Position numbers and translations under genes: made by a program
The notes under the pieces: model-generated
Told to the model about the DNA's origin: nothing
The model's database searches: none
Seen by the model: the letters and a program-made list of their open reading frames with translations, nothing else
In this document: positions 22,941 to 31,161 of the stretch, one piece after another
How positions within the stretch are numbered: position 1 is the first letter of the stretch
How the letters are laid out: each line of letters starts with the position of its first letter
Source: Streptomyces chartreusis NRRL 3882
GTDB taxonomy: Bacteria; Actinomycetota; Actinomycetes; Streptomycetales; Streptomycetaceae
DNA length: 64,000 nt
Reading direction: 5' to 3'
Assembly: GCF_900236475.1 (NCBI RefSeq)
Contig: NZ_LT963352.1
Coordinates: forward strand, 1,550,001 to 1,614,000

Positions 22941-24560
22941 CTAGCGGGCCCGCTCCACCCGGCGTTCGTCCCAGACCGGGTCCGGGGTCTCCCGGACCCG
23001 GCCGTCGCTGCCGAAGACCAGGTAGCGGTCGAAGGAGCGGGCGAACCAGCGGTCGTGCGTGACCGCGAGGACCGTGCCCTCGAAGGCCTCCAGGCCCTCC
23101 TGGAGCGCCTCCGCGGACTCCAGGTCCAGGTTGTCGGTCGGCTCGTCGAGCAGCAGTGCCGTCACGCCCTGGAGCTCCAGCAGCAGGATCTGGAAGCGGG
23201 CCTGCTGGCCGCCGGACAGGCGGTCGAACGTCTGCTCGGCCTGGTTCGTCAGCTCGTAGCGGCGCAGCCGGGACATCGCCGCGCCGCGGTCCTGTGCGTG
23301 TTCCTTCCACAGGATGTCGAGCAGGGTGCGGCCCTCCAGCTCCGGGTGCGCGTGCGTCTGCGCGAAGTGGCCGGGGACGACCCGGGCTCCCAGTTTCCAG
23401 TTGCCCGTGTGCGCCACGTCGCCGCCGGCGAGGAGACGCAGGAAGTGGGACTTGCCGGAGCCGTTGGAGCCGAGGACGGCGACCCGTTCGCCGTAGAAGA
23501 CCTCCAGGTCGAAGGGCTTCATCAGCCCGGTGAGTTCGAGCCCTTCGCAGGTGACGGCCCGGACGCCGGTGCGGCCGCCCTTGAGCCGCATCCTGATGTC
23601 CTGCTCGCGGGGCGGCTCGGGCGGCGGCCCGGCCTCCTCGAACTTGCGCAGCCGGGTCTGGGCGGCCTGGTAACGGGAGGCCATCTCGTGGCTGACGGTG
23701 GCCGCCTGACGCAGGTTCAGCACCAGTTTCTTCAGCTGGGCGTGCTTCTCGTCCCAGCGCCTGCGCAACTCCTCGAAGCGGGCGAAGCGTTCACGCCGGG
23801 CGTCGTGGTACGTGCCGAAACCGCCGCCGTGCACCCAGGCGTCGGCACCCGCGGGGCCGGGTTCCAGGGAGATGATCCGCTGTGCGGCGCGGGCGAGGAG
23901 TTCGCGGTCGTGGGAGACGAAGAGGACGGTCTTGCGGGTCTCGGCGAGCCGTTCCTCCAGCCAGCGTTTGCCGGGGACGTCGAGGTAGTTGTCGGGCTCG
24001 TCGAGCAGGAGCACCTCGTCGGTGCCGCGCAGCAGTGCCTCCAGGACGAGCCGCTTCTGCTCGCCGCCGGAGAGGGTGCGGACCTGGCGCCACTGTGCCT
24101 TCTCGTAGGGGATGCCGAGCGCGGCCGTGGTGCACATGTCCCACAGCGTCTCGGCCTCGTAGCCGCGGGCCTCCGCCCAGTCGGAGAGGGCCTGGGCGTA
24201 CTCGAGCTGGGCGGCCTCGTCGTCCACGGTCATGATGGCGTGCTCGGCGGTGTCCACGGCACGGGCCGCCTCGCGGAGGCGGGGGGTGGCGACGGACACG
24301 AGCAGGTCCCGTACGGTCGTCTCGTCGCGTACGGATCCGACGAACTGCCGCATCACGCCGAGTCCGCCGCCGACGGTGACGGTTCCGCCGTGCGGCTTGA
24401 CCTCACCGGCGAGCATCCGGAGCAGGGTCGTCTTCCCGGCCCCGTTGGGCCCCACGAGGGCGACGACGGCCCCCTCCCCGACCCGGAACGACACATCACC
24501 CAGCAGCGCCCTTCCGTCAGGCAGGTAGTACTCCAGATGCGCGGCTTCGAGGTGACCCAT
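22941..24560 (-). CDS. ABC-F family ATPase
   Basis: A 539-residue soluble protein with two ATP-binding cassettes and no membrane segments. Walker A motifs are GPNGAGKT and GSNGSGKS, signatures LSGGEQKR and LSGGQQAR, and Walker B LLLDEPDNYLD and LLLDEPTDNLD. A charged linker between them (RRRWDEKHAQLKKL and on) is the ABC-F interdomain arm that enters the ribosomal exit site. ABC-F proteins act on ribosomes as translation factors or antibiotic-resistance proteins. The linker is of ordinary length and no drug cluster is near, so a housekeeping Uup/EttA-like role is more likely than resistance. It is monocistronic. Confidence 0.92.
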   Translation of the reverse strand: MGHLEAAHLEYYLPDGRALLGDVSFRVGEGAVVALVGPNGAGKTTLLRMLAGEVKPHGGTVTVGGGLGVMRQFVGSVRDETTVRDLLVSVATPRLREAARAVDTAEHAIMTVDDEAAQLEYAQALSDWAEARGYEAETLWDMCTTAALGIPYEKAQWRQVRTLSGGEQKRLVLEALLRGTDEVLLLDEPDNYLDVPGKRWLEERLAETRKTVLFVSHDRELLARAAQRIISLEPGPAGADAWVHGGGFGTYHDARRERFARFEELRRRWDEKHAQLKKLVLNLRQAATVSHEMASRYQAAQTRLRKFEEAGPPPEPPREQDIRMRLKGGRTGVRAVTCEGLELTGLMKPFDLEVFYGERVAVLGSNGSGKSHFLRLLAGGDVAHTGNWKLGARVVPGHFAQTHAHPELEGRTLLDILWKEHAQDRGAAMSRLRRYELTNQAEQTFDRLSGGQQARFQILLLELQGVTALLLDEPTDNLDLESAEALQEGLEAFEGTVLAVTHDRWFARSFDRYLVFGSDGRVRETPDPVWDERRVERAR

Positions 24561-24651
24561 GGGCGCGATTCTGTGCGGCCGGCGACGCGCGGGGCAAACT
24601 CATTTCCGCCGGGGGTGCGCGCCTGCGGGCCCGCCCCCCAGCGGCAACGGC

Positions 24652-25194
24652 TCAGACCCGGGCCAGGGGACGGTGCGGGCCCGTGGGCAGTTCCGCCTCT
24701 ATCGCGTCGCCGGGGCGCACCACGCCCCCTTCCCGCACCACGCTCATGATCCCGGCCTTGCGGACGACGTTCCCCGCCTCGTCGCGGCCCACGACCCGCT
24801 TCAGCAGCCCGTCCTGGAAGGTGTCGATCTGGAGGCAGGGGTTGCGCAGGCCGGTCACCTCCACGACCGCGGTGTCGCCGATGCGCAGCAACGTGCCGGT
24901 CGGCAGACCGAGCAGATCGATGCCCTGCGTCGTGATGTTCTCGCCGAGGTCGCCCGGCGCCACCTTGAACCCTTCCTCACCGAGCTCCGCGAAGAGCTCC
25001 TCGTGCATGAGGTGCACCTGGCGCAGGTTCGGCTGGGTCGGATCCTGCGCGACGCGCGACCGGTGCTTGACCGTCACGCCGGCGTGCACGTCCCCCTCCA
25101 CCCCGAGACCGGCGAGCAGCCTGATGCTGTCCCGGTTCGGCTTGGTGAACGAGTACTCCCCGTTGCTGCTGACCGCCGTCACTCGCCCGTTCAT
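24652..25194 (-). CDS. MOSC domain-containing protein
   Basis: A 180-residue stand-alone MOSC protein (molybdenum cofactor sulfurase C-terminal domain). It shows GVEGDVHAGVTVKHRSRV near the N-terminus, DLGENITTQGIDLLGLP in the middle and the conserved Cys in RNPCLQID. Related YiiM-type proteins bind molybdopterin and reduce hydroxylated purines or transfer sulfur. The start at 25194 gives MNGRVTAVSSNGEYSF, the usual YiiM-like beginning. It faces the PAP2-DAGK gene across a 91-bp gap holding a SigB-type promoter for that gene. No partner reductase is adjacent. Confidence 0.87.
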   Translation of the reverse strand: MNGRVTAVSSNGEYSFTKPNRDSIRLLAGLGVEGDVHAGVTVKHRSRVAQDPTQPNLRQVHLMHEELFAELGEEGFKVAPGDLGENITTQGIDLLGLPTGTLLRIGDTAVVEVTGLRNPCLQIDTFQDGLLKRVVGRDEAGNVVRKAGIMSVVREGGVVRPGDAIEAELPTGPHRPLARV

Positions 25195-25252
25195 CCCTCG
25201 GTTCCCCCTCTTCGGTCATGATGATCACCCTGAGCCTGCCCGTGGACGGTCG

Positions 25253-25276
25253 GTGTGTCCACCCCCCTCCGGGTAC
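25253..25276 (+). promoter_or_regulatory. SigB-type promoter of the PAP2-DAGK gene
   Basis: GTGT (25253-25256), 14 nt, GGGTAC (25271-25276). The ATG at 25286 is only 9 bp past the -10, so the transcript would have almost no leader; no ribosome site is visible. Confidence 0.6.
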
Positions 25277-25285
25277 CCGCACGCC

Positions 25286-26650
25286 ATGACGCCCCCCGTC
25301 CTGCCCCGCCCGAGCCACGGCGCGAACCATGGCGCCCTGTGGTTCGCGGCCGCCGCCGCCCTCGCGGCGACCCGCACCCCCCGGGCCCGCCGCGCCGCGA
25401 CCCGCGGGCTGGCCTCGCTCGTCCTCGCCTCCCTCACCGTCGACGCCCTCGGCAGGCGCACGGTCCGCCATCCTCGCCCGGTCCCGGTGATCCGGCAGGT
25501 GAAGCGGCGGCCGGTCACCGCCTCGTTCCCCTCCGGACACGCCGCGTCGGCCGCCGCATTCGCGACCGGTGTCGCCCTGGAGTCCCCCGCCTGGGGCATC
25601 GTCGTCGCCCCGGTGGCCGCCTCCGTCGTCCTCTCTCGCGCCCACAGCGGCGCGCACCACCCGGGCGACGTCCTGGCGGGCGCGGCCCTGGGCGTGGGTG
25701 CCGCGTTCGCCGCACGGAGCATGGTGCCGACGCGCGGCCAGGTCGCCCCGCCGGCCCGGCCCCGCGCCGAGGCCCCGGCGCTGCCGGACGGCGAGGGACT
25801 CGTGCTGGTGGCGAACACCGCCGCGGGGAGCGCCGAGCGGGTCCGTGCCCTGCGGGACGCGCTCCCCCGGGCCGAGGTCGTCGAGTGCGAGCCGGGCGAC
25901 GTGCCCGCGGAGTTGGCGAAGGCGGCCACCCGTGCCCGGGTCCTCGGCGTGTGCGGCGGGGACGGCACCGTGAACGCCGCCGCCCGTGTGGCGCTCCGCT
26001 CCGGCCTGCCCCTCGCGGTGCTGCCGGGCGGGACCCTCAACCACTTCGCCTACGACCTGGGCATCGAGGACGTACGCGATCTCGCCCAGGCACTGCGTGC
26101 GGGTGACGCCGTGCGCGTGGACGTGGGCCGGTACTCCTGCGGTGGGCAGCACGGCGTCTTCCTCAACACGTGCAGTGTCGGCGTCTACCCGGAGCTCGTG
26201 CGCGAGCGGGAGCGCTGGTCGCACCGGATCGGCGGCTGGCCCGCCGGCGTGCTCGCGGCCCTGCGCGTGCTGCGGGCCGACCGGCACCCGCTGGAGGCCG
26301 AGGTCCAGGGCCGTACGCGCCCGTTGTGGCTGCTGTTCGCCGGGAACGGCACCTATCACCGCATGGGGCTGGCGCCCGGGCGCCGGAAGGACCTCGCGGA
26401 CGGGCAGCTCGACGTGCGGGTCGTGCACGGCGGGCGCCGGCCGGCGGTCCGGCTGCTCGCCGCCGCCGTCGCGGGGCCGCTGACCCGCTCCCCCGCCCAC
26501 GCCGCCGTCCAGGTGGGACGGCTGCGCCTGGACCACGTGGCGCCCGGCACGCTCCTCGCCTACGACGGTGAAGTCACCGAGGTGGAGGGCCGCGTGACGC
26601 TGGAGAAGCTGCCCGAGGCCCTGACCGTCTACCGTCCGATCCCCGCCTGA
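25286..26650 (+). CDS. PAP2 phosphatase-diacylglycerol kinase fusion
   Basis: A 454-residue two-enzyme fusion. Residues ~20-155 are a PAP2-type lipid phosphatase: motif 1 as KRRPVTASFPSGH with upstream RHPRPVP, and motif 3 as SRAHSGAHHPGDVLAG with catalytic His. Residues ~170-450 are a DAGK catalytic domain: GVCGGDGTVNAAARVAL and LPGGTLNHFAYDLG give the ATP-binding glycines and downstream loop. The pairing of a kinase and a phosphatase acting on lipid alcohols suggests phosphatidate or isoprenoid-lipid turnover at the membrane. The PAP2 half is short on hydrophobic helices. The SigB-type promoter links it to envelope stress. Confidence 0.88.
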   Translation: MTPPVLPRPSHGANHGALWFAAAAALAATRTPRARRAATRGLASLVLASLTVDALGRRTVRHPRPVPVIRQVKRRPVTASFPSGHAASAAAFATGVALESPAWGIVVAPVAASVVLSRAHSGAHHPGDVLAGAALGVGAAFAARSMVPTRGQVAPPARPRAEAPALPDGEGLVLVANTAAGSAERVRALRDALPRAEVVECEPGDVPAELAKAATRARVLGVCGGDGTVNAAARVALRSGLPLAVLPGGTLNHFAYDLGIEDVRDLAQALRAGDAVRVDVGRYSCGGQHGVFLNTCSVGVYPELVRERERWSHRIGGWPAGVLAALRVLRADRHPLEAEVQGRTRPLWLLFAGNGTYHRMGLAPGRRKDLADGQLDVRVVHGGRRPAVRLLAAAVAGPLTRSPAHAAVQVGRLRLDHVAPGTLLAYDGEVTEVEGRVTLEKLPEALTVYRPIPA

Positions 26651-26666
26651 CTGACATACCGTCAGT
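26650..26666. promoter_or_regulatory. Palindromic operator-like site before the methyltransferase
   Basis: ACTGAC-ATACC-GTCAGT is a perfect 6-bp inverted repeat with a 5-nt centre. It overlaps the stop of the PAP2-DAGK gene and lies 88 bp upstream of the methyltransferase. The size suits a TetR-like dimer. A local AT-rich stretch follows (CATATAG, CAATATG). Confidence 0.45.
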
Positions 26667-26753
26667 CCATATAGCGGGAATGCGGTCTCAATATGCGGCC
26701 GGACTGCGTACGGTGATCCCATACCGACCCGACACGAAGGGGTGGGATCCGCC

Positions 26754-27575
26754 ATGCCGGAACCACGGGAAACCGCCGTCTACACGCACGGGCACCACGA
26801 GTCGGTGCTGCGTTCGCACACCTGGCGGACCGCCGCCAACTCGGCCGCCTATCTGGTGCCGTCGCTCCGCCCCCACATGAAGATCCTGGACGTCGGATGC
26901 GGGCCGGGCACCATCACCGCCGACCTGGCCGGGCTGGTGCCCGACGGGCATGTCACCGGCGTCGACCGGGAGCCGGGGATCCTGGAGCGGGCGCGTGCCA
27001 CGGCTGCCGAGCGGGGTCTGGCCAACGTCGACTTCGCGGTCGCCGACGTGCACGCCCTGGACTACCCGGACGACACCTTCTGTGTGGTGCACGCCCACCA
27101 GGTGCTGCAACACGTGGGGGATCCGGTGCGGGCGCTGCGCGAGATGAGGCGGGTGCTGAAACCCAGGGGCTTCCTCGCCGTGCGGGACGCGGACTACGAG
27201 GCGATGACCTGGTTTCCGGCGTCCGAGGGGCTCGACCGCTGGCTGGACCTCTACCGCCGGGTCGCCCGGGCCAACGGCGGTGAGCCGGACGCCGGGCGCC
27301 GGCTGAAGGCGTGGGCGCTGCGAGCGGGGTTCACGGACGTCACGGCGACCTCCGGGACGTGGACGTTCGCCACGCCCGAGGAGCGGGCCTGGTGGAGCGG
27401 GCTGTGGGCCGACCGGACGCTGGCGTCGGAGTACGCGGACCGGGCCCTGCGGGGCGGGCACGCGAGCGAGGCGGAACTGCGGGCCGCGGCCGAGGCCTGG
27501 CGGGAGTGGGGGGAGCGGGAGGACGGCTGGTTCAGCGTCCTGCACGGAGAAATTCTCTGTCGGAAGGACGCCTGA
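26754..27575 (+). CDS. Class I SAM-dependent methyltransferase
   Basis: A 273-residue methyltransferase of the UbiE/Methyltransf_11 type. Motif I is ILDVGCGPGTIT near residue 45, the acidic end of strand 2 is GVDREPGIL, motif II is FAVADVHALDYPDDTF, and the post-motif VLQHVGDPVRALREMRRVLK follows. The ATG at 26754 with AAGGGGTGGG upstream is preferred over an in-frame GTG 12 bp earlier. The C-terminal third (WWSGLWADRTLASEYADRAL) is the substrate cap. The acceptor is unknown. The palindrome at 26650-26666 suggests its own repressor, but no regulator gene is adjacent. Confidence 0.88.
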   Translation: MPEPRETAVYTHGHHESVLRSHTWRTAANSAAYLVPSLRPHMKILDVGCGPGTITADLAGLVPDGHVTGVDREPGILERARATAAERGLANVDFAVADVHALDYPDDTFCVVHAHQVLQHVGDPVRALREMRRVLKPRGFLAVRDADYEAMTWFPASEGLDRWLDLYRRVARANGGEPDAGRRLKAWALRAGFTDVTATSGTWTFATPEERAWWSGLWADRTLASEYADRALRGGHASEAELRAAAEAWREWGEREDGWFSVLHGEILCRKDA

Positions 27576-27617
27576 AACACAGATTCGGGGACACCCTAAA
27601 AGCAGGAGGTTCGAATT

Positions 27618-27788
27618 ATGGTTCCCATCCTGCTGGTGCTGCTTCTGGCGTTGGTTCTGTTCGGTGCCGGATTTGCAGTAAAGGTTCTCTGGTGGATCGC
27701 GCTCGCGGTTCTCGTTGTGTGGCTGCTGGGATTCTTCGTCCGCGGTACGTCGGCGGCCGGAGGCAGGGGCCGCTGGTACAGGTGGTGA
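27618..27788 (+). CDS. Small hydrophobic membrane protein
   Basis: A 56-residue protein composed of two closely spaced hydrophobic helices (VPILLVLLLALVLFGAGFAV and VLWWIALAVLVVWLLGFFV) and a short Gly/Arg/Trp tail (GGRGRWYRW). AGGAGG at 27603-27608 precedes the ATG. Proteins of this form are common in streptomycetes and related to stress-induced hydrophobic peptides; no activity is known. Its stop is 1 bp from the stop of the convergent gvpK, so the two transcripts must overlap or share an end signal. Confidence 0.8.
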   Translation: MVPILLVLLLALVLFGAGFAVKVLWWIALAVLVVWLLGFFVRGTSAAGGRGRWYRW

Positions 27789-27789
27789 A

Positions 27790-28110
27790 TTAGCCCCCGT
27801 CGCGGGGCAGCAGCGGTCCGAGCGGCCCGAGGTCCAGGTTGAGGTCCTCGGGCCGCAGTCCGTAGCGGTCCCGCAGTTCCGCCATCCGCTCCTCCAGCAG
27901 CATGAGCGTGAGGCCGATCCGCTCCTCCTGCTCCTCGCTCAGATCCCCCACGTCGAACCGGCGCAGCGCTTGGCGCTCCATGAGCTGGCGCAGCAACTCC
28001 ACCACCGTGAGCACGAGTTTGACCAGGTCACGCTCGACGGTGTCGGGTTCCAGGTCCAGCCGGTTGCGGCGCGGCCGCGGGTCCTGCGCGGGCTGGTCGG
28101 ACGACGTCAC
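27790..28110 (-). CDS. gvpK: Gas vesicle protein GvpK
   Basis: A 106-residue GvpK, last gene of the operon. The conserved core is RLDLEPDTVERDLVKLVLTV and VELLRQLMERQALRRFD, ending LGPLGPLL. GvpK is an accessory protein required for vesicle formation, thought to act during assembly rather than as wall material. The GTG start overlaps the gvpS stop by 4 bp. The N-terminal DQPAQDPRPRR is a short disordered lead. It ends next to a convergent small membrane gene. Confidence 0.93.
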   Translation of the reverse strand: MTSSDQPAQDPRPRRNRLDLEPDTVERDLVKLVLTVVELLRQLMERQALRRFDVGDLSEEQEERIGLTLMLLEERMAELRDRYGLRPEDLNLDLGPLGPLLPRDGG

Positions 28111-28295
28111 AGCAACTCCTCGAACGGGGAAGGCACCTGGGCGTTCACCGAGCTGATGAGCGCGTTGAGGTCGATACGGACGAGGTCGACGTCGGCGATG
28201 CGCAGCGTGACGTCCCCCGTGATCACGACACCGCCGGCGAGCAGCCGGTCGAGCAGGTCCACGAGGGCGACCTCACGGCGTTCCACTACGGTCAC
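28107..28295 (-). CDS. gvpS: Gas vesicle protein GvpS (GvpA/J-family)
   Basis: A 62-residue GvpA/GvpJ-family protein. It keeps the core VALVDLLDRLLAGGVVITGD, then VTLRIADVDLVRIDLNALI, close to the structural GvpA fold but shorter. GvpS and GvpJ are minor wall-associated proteins linked to tip formation or nucleation. The GTG at 28295 fits family length. A seven-codon ATG reading frame upstream (MTDGKKQ) ends within this start and is not credible as a gene. There is a 16-bp gap to gvpL. Confidence 0.88.
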   Translation of the reverse strand: MTVVERREVALVDLLDRLLAGGVVITGDVTLRIADVDLVRIDLNALISSVNAQVPSPFEELL

Positions 28296-28311
28296 TGCTT
28301 CTTCCCGTCGG

Positions 28312-29067
28312 TCATGTGGCCTCCCCGGCGAACGAATAGGCCGCCCAGGGGCCGGTGAGTTCGACGCGCATTCCGGGCACCTCGCCCTTCGTGCGGTCCA
28401 CCATTTCCACGAATTCCTCGGAATGCGCGCGCGGCACGAGATAGGCGGCGTTCAGTACGTTACGCCCGGTCGCTTTGGAAAGCGCGGGGTTCTGCGGGGG
28501 ATGCAGCCGGGAATCCTCTGCGAATGCGGAAAGCTCCTCGTGCAGTCGGGTCGAAAAGCTTTCCGCCTTCTGCCACATCTCCTCGTGCGACCTGGTCTGC
28601 ATACGCCGCTGCCGCAGGTAGTCGCGGCCCGATGTGGCCTTCTGCGCGGGCCGGGCGCTCTCCTGCGGTTCGGACTCGGCGTACACCTTCACACCCCACT
28701 CGACCCGGCCCTCCAGGCGGTCGAGGGTGCGCCGGAAGTCCTCTTCGCGGGCCTCCATCATCGTCCGCACGCCGCTGTCGTCCCGGAAGACGGTGCCGAG
28801 CCGCAGCGGCAGCGGGGTCGTGACGGTGGTGAGCGCGTCGATCACGCCCTGGTGGGCGCGGGCGGTCTCGGTGAGCCAGTCCAGGTCCTCCAGATGGGCG
28901 CGGAGCGGTTCCTCCGCGAAGTCCCGCTCCGGTACGTGGCTGACCACGGCCACGAGGCCGTGGTGGTTCAGCGCTCTGGGCGGATCGCCCGCCACCCCCG
29001 ACAGCTGGGACTGGAGAGGCGTACCGAAGGGGCGGCAGACGGCGTAGACGTACCGCAGTCCGGTCAC
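28312..29067 (-). CDS. gvpL: Gas vesicle protein GvpL/GvpF
   Basis: A 251-residue GvpL/F-family protein. It shows the family start LRYVYAVCRPFG, the central LPLRLGTVFRDDSGVRTMME and LEGRVEWGVKVYAE, and the end VELTGPWAAYSFAGE. GvpF/L proteins bind GvpA and chaperone its addition to the growing wall. It is the second copy in the operon (see gvpF). The GTG start overlaps the gvpJ stop (GTGA). The middle region (KATSGRDYLRQRRMQTRSHE) carries the coiled segment typical of the family. Confidence 0.92.
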   Translation of the reverse strand: MTGLRYVYAVCRPFGTPLQSQLSGVAGDPPRALNHHGLVAVVSHVPERDFAEEPLRAHLEDLDWLTETARAHQGVIDALTTVTTPLPLRLGTVFRDDSGVRTMMEAREEDFRRTLDRLEGRVEWGVKVYAESEPQESARPAQKATSGRDYLRQRRMQTRSHEEMWQKAESFSTRLHEELSAFAEDSRLHPPQNPALSKATGRNVLNAAYLVPRAHSEEFVEMVDRTKGEVPGMRVELTGPWAAYSFAGEAT

Positions 29068-29402
29068 GGTGCCTCCTTCTTCTGCGCGCGGCCGGGCTCC
29101 AGTTCCTCCAGCCGGGCCAGCCTCTCGCGCAACTCGGCGTTCTCACGGGTCAGTTCATCACGGCGGGCCCGCGAGCTCAGTGCCGGGTCGGTCTCCCACC
29201 AGTCGATGCCCATCTCCTTCGCCTTGTCCACCGAGGCGACGATCAAACGCAGCTTGATGGTGAGCAGTTCGATGTCGAGCAGGTTGATGCGGATGTCGCC
29301 CGCGATGACGATGCCCTTGTCGAGCACCCGTTCCAGGATGTCGGCGAGGTTGGCGCCGCTTCCCTGGCCGTAGGGTTCGGGCATCCTGCTGGGCGTCGTC
29401 AT
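29064..29402 (-). CDS. gvpJ: Gas vesicle protein GvpJ
   Basis: A 112-residue GvpA-family protein. The shared core is NLADILERVLDKGIVIAGD, IRINLLDIELLTIKLRLIVA and SVDKAKEMGIDWW. After it comes a C-terminal coiled coil (ELTRENAELRERLARLEELE) absent from wall-forming GvpA. GvpJ is a minor component thought to help start the conical tips. It overlaps gvpZ upstream (ATGA) and gvpL downstream. Confidence 0.92.
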   Translation of the reverse strand: MTTPSRMPEPYGQGSGANLADILERVLDKGIVIAGDIRINLLDIELLTIKLRLIVASVDKAKEMGIDWWETDPALSSRARRDELTRENAELRERLARLEELEPGRAQKKEAP

Positions 29403-30529
29403 CGCCGGCTCCCGCCTTCGGCGTACTCGTCCTCGTACTCGTCGGCCTCGTCACCCTCTTCGTCCTCGTACTCCCCTTCGGCCTCTTCCTCGGGCTCGTC
29501 CTCGGGCTCCTCCTCGGGCTCCTCCTCGGGCTCTTCCTCCTCGTCGTACTCGGCCTCCGCTTCGTCCTCGTACTCGCCCTCGGGTTCCTCCTCGCCTTCC
29601 TCCTCCGGCTCCTCGGCGTACTCGTCCTCGGGCTCCTCGGACTCCTCGGACTCCTCCTCGGCGAGCGCGTCCTCGTGACTGCGGACGACCTCGCCGTCGC
29701 GGATCTCGCCGCGCCAGCCGTCCTCCGCCTCGCCCTTGAGCGTGACGAAGCGGACGAAGTTCTTCAGGTCGAGCCGGGCGCGGCGGCCCTGGGCGCGCCA
29801 GATGTTGCCGGTCTTCTCGAAGAAGCCGGACGGGTAGTACTCGATGACCAGCAGGACCCGTGTGAGGTCGTCGGTGATCCGGTGGAAGGAGACGACGCCC
29901 TTCGTCGTGCCCTTGGCGCCCTCCGAGGTCCACGCGATGCGGTTGTCCGGCACCTGCTCGGTCGTGTGCGCCTTCCAGCTGCGGTTGGACCAGAAGACCT
30001 TCAACTGCCAGTCGGAGTGGGTGTCGTCGTCGCGGCTCGCGCTCTTGACGCCCTTCGCGAAGGTGCTGAAGTCCTGGTACTGGGTCCACTGGTCGTAGGC
30101 GGTGCGCACGGGCACGCCGACGTCGATGTGCTCGATGATGACGGTCGGCTTGTTGCCGGAACGGCCCTTGCCCTTCCCCTTGCCGCCGCCCAGGTTCTTC
30201 AGGGCGCCGGTCACGCTGTCCTTGGCGCGCGAGGCGCCGGTCTCCAGGGCGGCGCGCAGCGGTCCCTTGCCCTCGGCGAGCTTGCGGCCGCCGTCGAGGG
30301 CGAGCTTGGCGAAGCCGGGGCTCTTGCCCTCGGCGATGTCGTTCAGTCTGACGGTGGTCTCGCCGAGCTTGCGGCCCACGCCGGTCAGCATCCGGGTGGC
30401 CTGGGCGGCGAGGTACTCCTGCAGTTCGGCCTTCAGCCGGTCGGCGGCCTCGCTGTGGGCCACGTCGGTGAGCGGGTTCTTCGTCGCTCCGCTTGCGGCG
30501 GAGGACGCGGATCCGAGCGTGTCGGTCAT
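29399..30529 (-). CDS. gvpZ: GvpZ: SRPBCC-domain protein with long acidic tail
   Basis: A 376-residue protein in the gvpZ position. An N-terminal helical part (RLKAELQEYLAAQATRML) and basic linker lead to an SRPBCC/START-like domain at ~residues 130-280 (VIIEHIDVGVPVRTAYDQWT, FSTFAKGVKSAS, VLLVIEYYPSGFFEK). The last ~90 residues are nearly all Glu, Asp, Pro, Ala and Tyr. Proteins of this kind are annotated as cyclase/dehydrase, but no enzyme residues are evident. The acidic tail contrasts with the lysine-rich tail of the adjoining gvpY product. It overlaps both neighbours by ATGA. The role in vesicle formation is unknown. Confidence 0.85.
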   Translation of the reverse strand: MTDTLGSASSAASGATKNPLTDVAHSEAADRLKAELQEYLAAQATRMLTGVGRKLGETTVRLNDIAEGKSPGFAKLALDGGRKLAEGKGPLRAALETGASRAKDSVTGALKNLGGGKGKGKGRSGNKPTVIIEHIDVGVPVRTAYDQWTQYQDFSTFAKGVKSASRDDDTHSDWQLKVFWSNRSWKAHTTEQVPDNRIAWTSEGAKGTTKGVVSFHRITDDLTRVLLVIEYYPSGFFEKTGNIWRAQGRRARLDLKNFVRFVTLKGEAEDGWRGEIRDGEVVRSHEDALAEEESEESEEPEDEYAEEPEEEGEEEPEGEYEDEAEAEYDEEEEPEEEPEEEPEDEPEEEAEGEYEDEEGDEADEYEDEYAEGGSRR

Positions 30530-31161
30530 CCCTCACCGCCTCCCTTCGGCAGCCGGGTCCGGGAGCTGCCGCCCCGGTTCCCGGCGGAGGTCGCCTTCTT
30601 CGCGGCCGTGCCCTTCTTCGCCGCCTTCGGGCCCGCCGTCTTCTTGGCGGGGGCCTTCTTCGCGGGTGCCTTCTTGGCGGGGGCCTTCTTCGCCGCCTTC
30701 TTCGCGGGTGCCTTCTTGGCCGGGGCCTTCTTCGCCGCCTCCTCCGGGGCCGGCTCCGGCTCCTCGTCCTCGTCCGGCGCGGAGTCCTCGGGCTCCTGGG
30801 GCTCCTCGTCCTCGACGTCCTCGGCACCGGCGCCGCCGGGCACCGCGCCCGCCAACTGGTCACGCACCTGGGCCGTACGCCCGTGCAGCCGGTCGGCGAA
30901 GGCGTCGAGCTGCCGCTCGACCATGGCCCCGGAGGCCGCCTTGCCGACACCGCGCAGGTCCTGCCGCAGCTGGTCCCCGATCTCCTTGACCTGCGGATTG
31001 TTCCGCAGCTGCTGCTGGACCAGGTCCGCGACCATGCGCGGGCTCAGGTTCATCCGCTTCCCGGCCGCCAGGCCGCCGATGGCCACCGCCATCTTCAGCT
31101 TCTTGGTCCGGCCCAGGAGATATCCGGCCCCCACGGCGAGGCCCAGTCCCATTCGGTTCAT
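30526..31161 (-). CDS. gvpY: GvpY: gas vesicle protein with histone-H1-like tail
   Basis: A 211-residue protein. The N-terminus (MGLGLAVGAGYLLGRTKKLK, AVAIGGLAAGKRM) is a short membrane-like hairpin. A helical region follows (RMVADLVQQQLRNNPQVKE), then an acidic patch (DVEDEEPQEPEDSAPDEDEE). Finally there is a Lys/Ala/Pro tail of repeated KKAPA units (residues ~150-195) like bacterial histone-H1-like proteins. It is sometimes labelled DNA primase in databases, but no primase motif is seen. It sits at the gvpY position and overlaps gvpZ (ATGA). It could bind nucleic acid, GvpZ, or the vesicle surface; none of this is shown. Confidence 0.83.
   Translation of the reverse strand: MNRMGLGLAVGAGYLLGRTKKLKMAVAIGGLAAGKRMNLSPRMVADLVQQQLRNNPQVKEIGDQLRQDLRGVGKAASGAMVERQLDAFADRLHGRTAQVRDQLAGAVPGGAGAEDVEDEEPQEPEDSAPDEDEEPEPAPEEAAKKAPAKKAPAKKAAKKAPAKKAPAKKAPAKKTAGPKAAKKGTAAKKATSAGNRGGSSRTRLPKGGGEG

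Noticed and set aside
22941..24560. ABC-F antibiotic-resistance gene of a biosynthetic cluster
   Set aside because: No biosynthetic genes around it; a housekeeping ABC-F role is more likely.
28293..28316. Seven-codon ORF (MTDGKKQ) between gvpL and gvpS
   Set aside because: Too short, no ribosome site of its own, and it overlaps the gvpS start by chance.
30526..31161. DNA primase
   Set aside because: No zinc finger, TOPRIM or AEP motif; only a lysine-rich tail. Position and neighbours identify GvpY.
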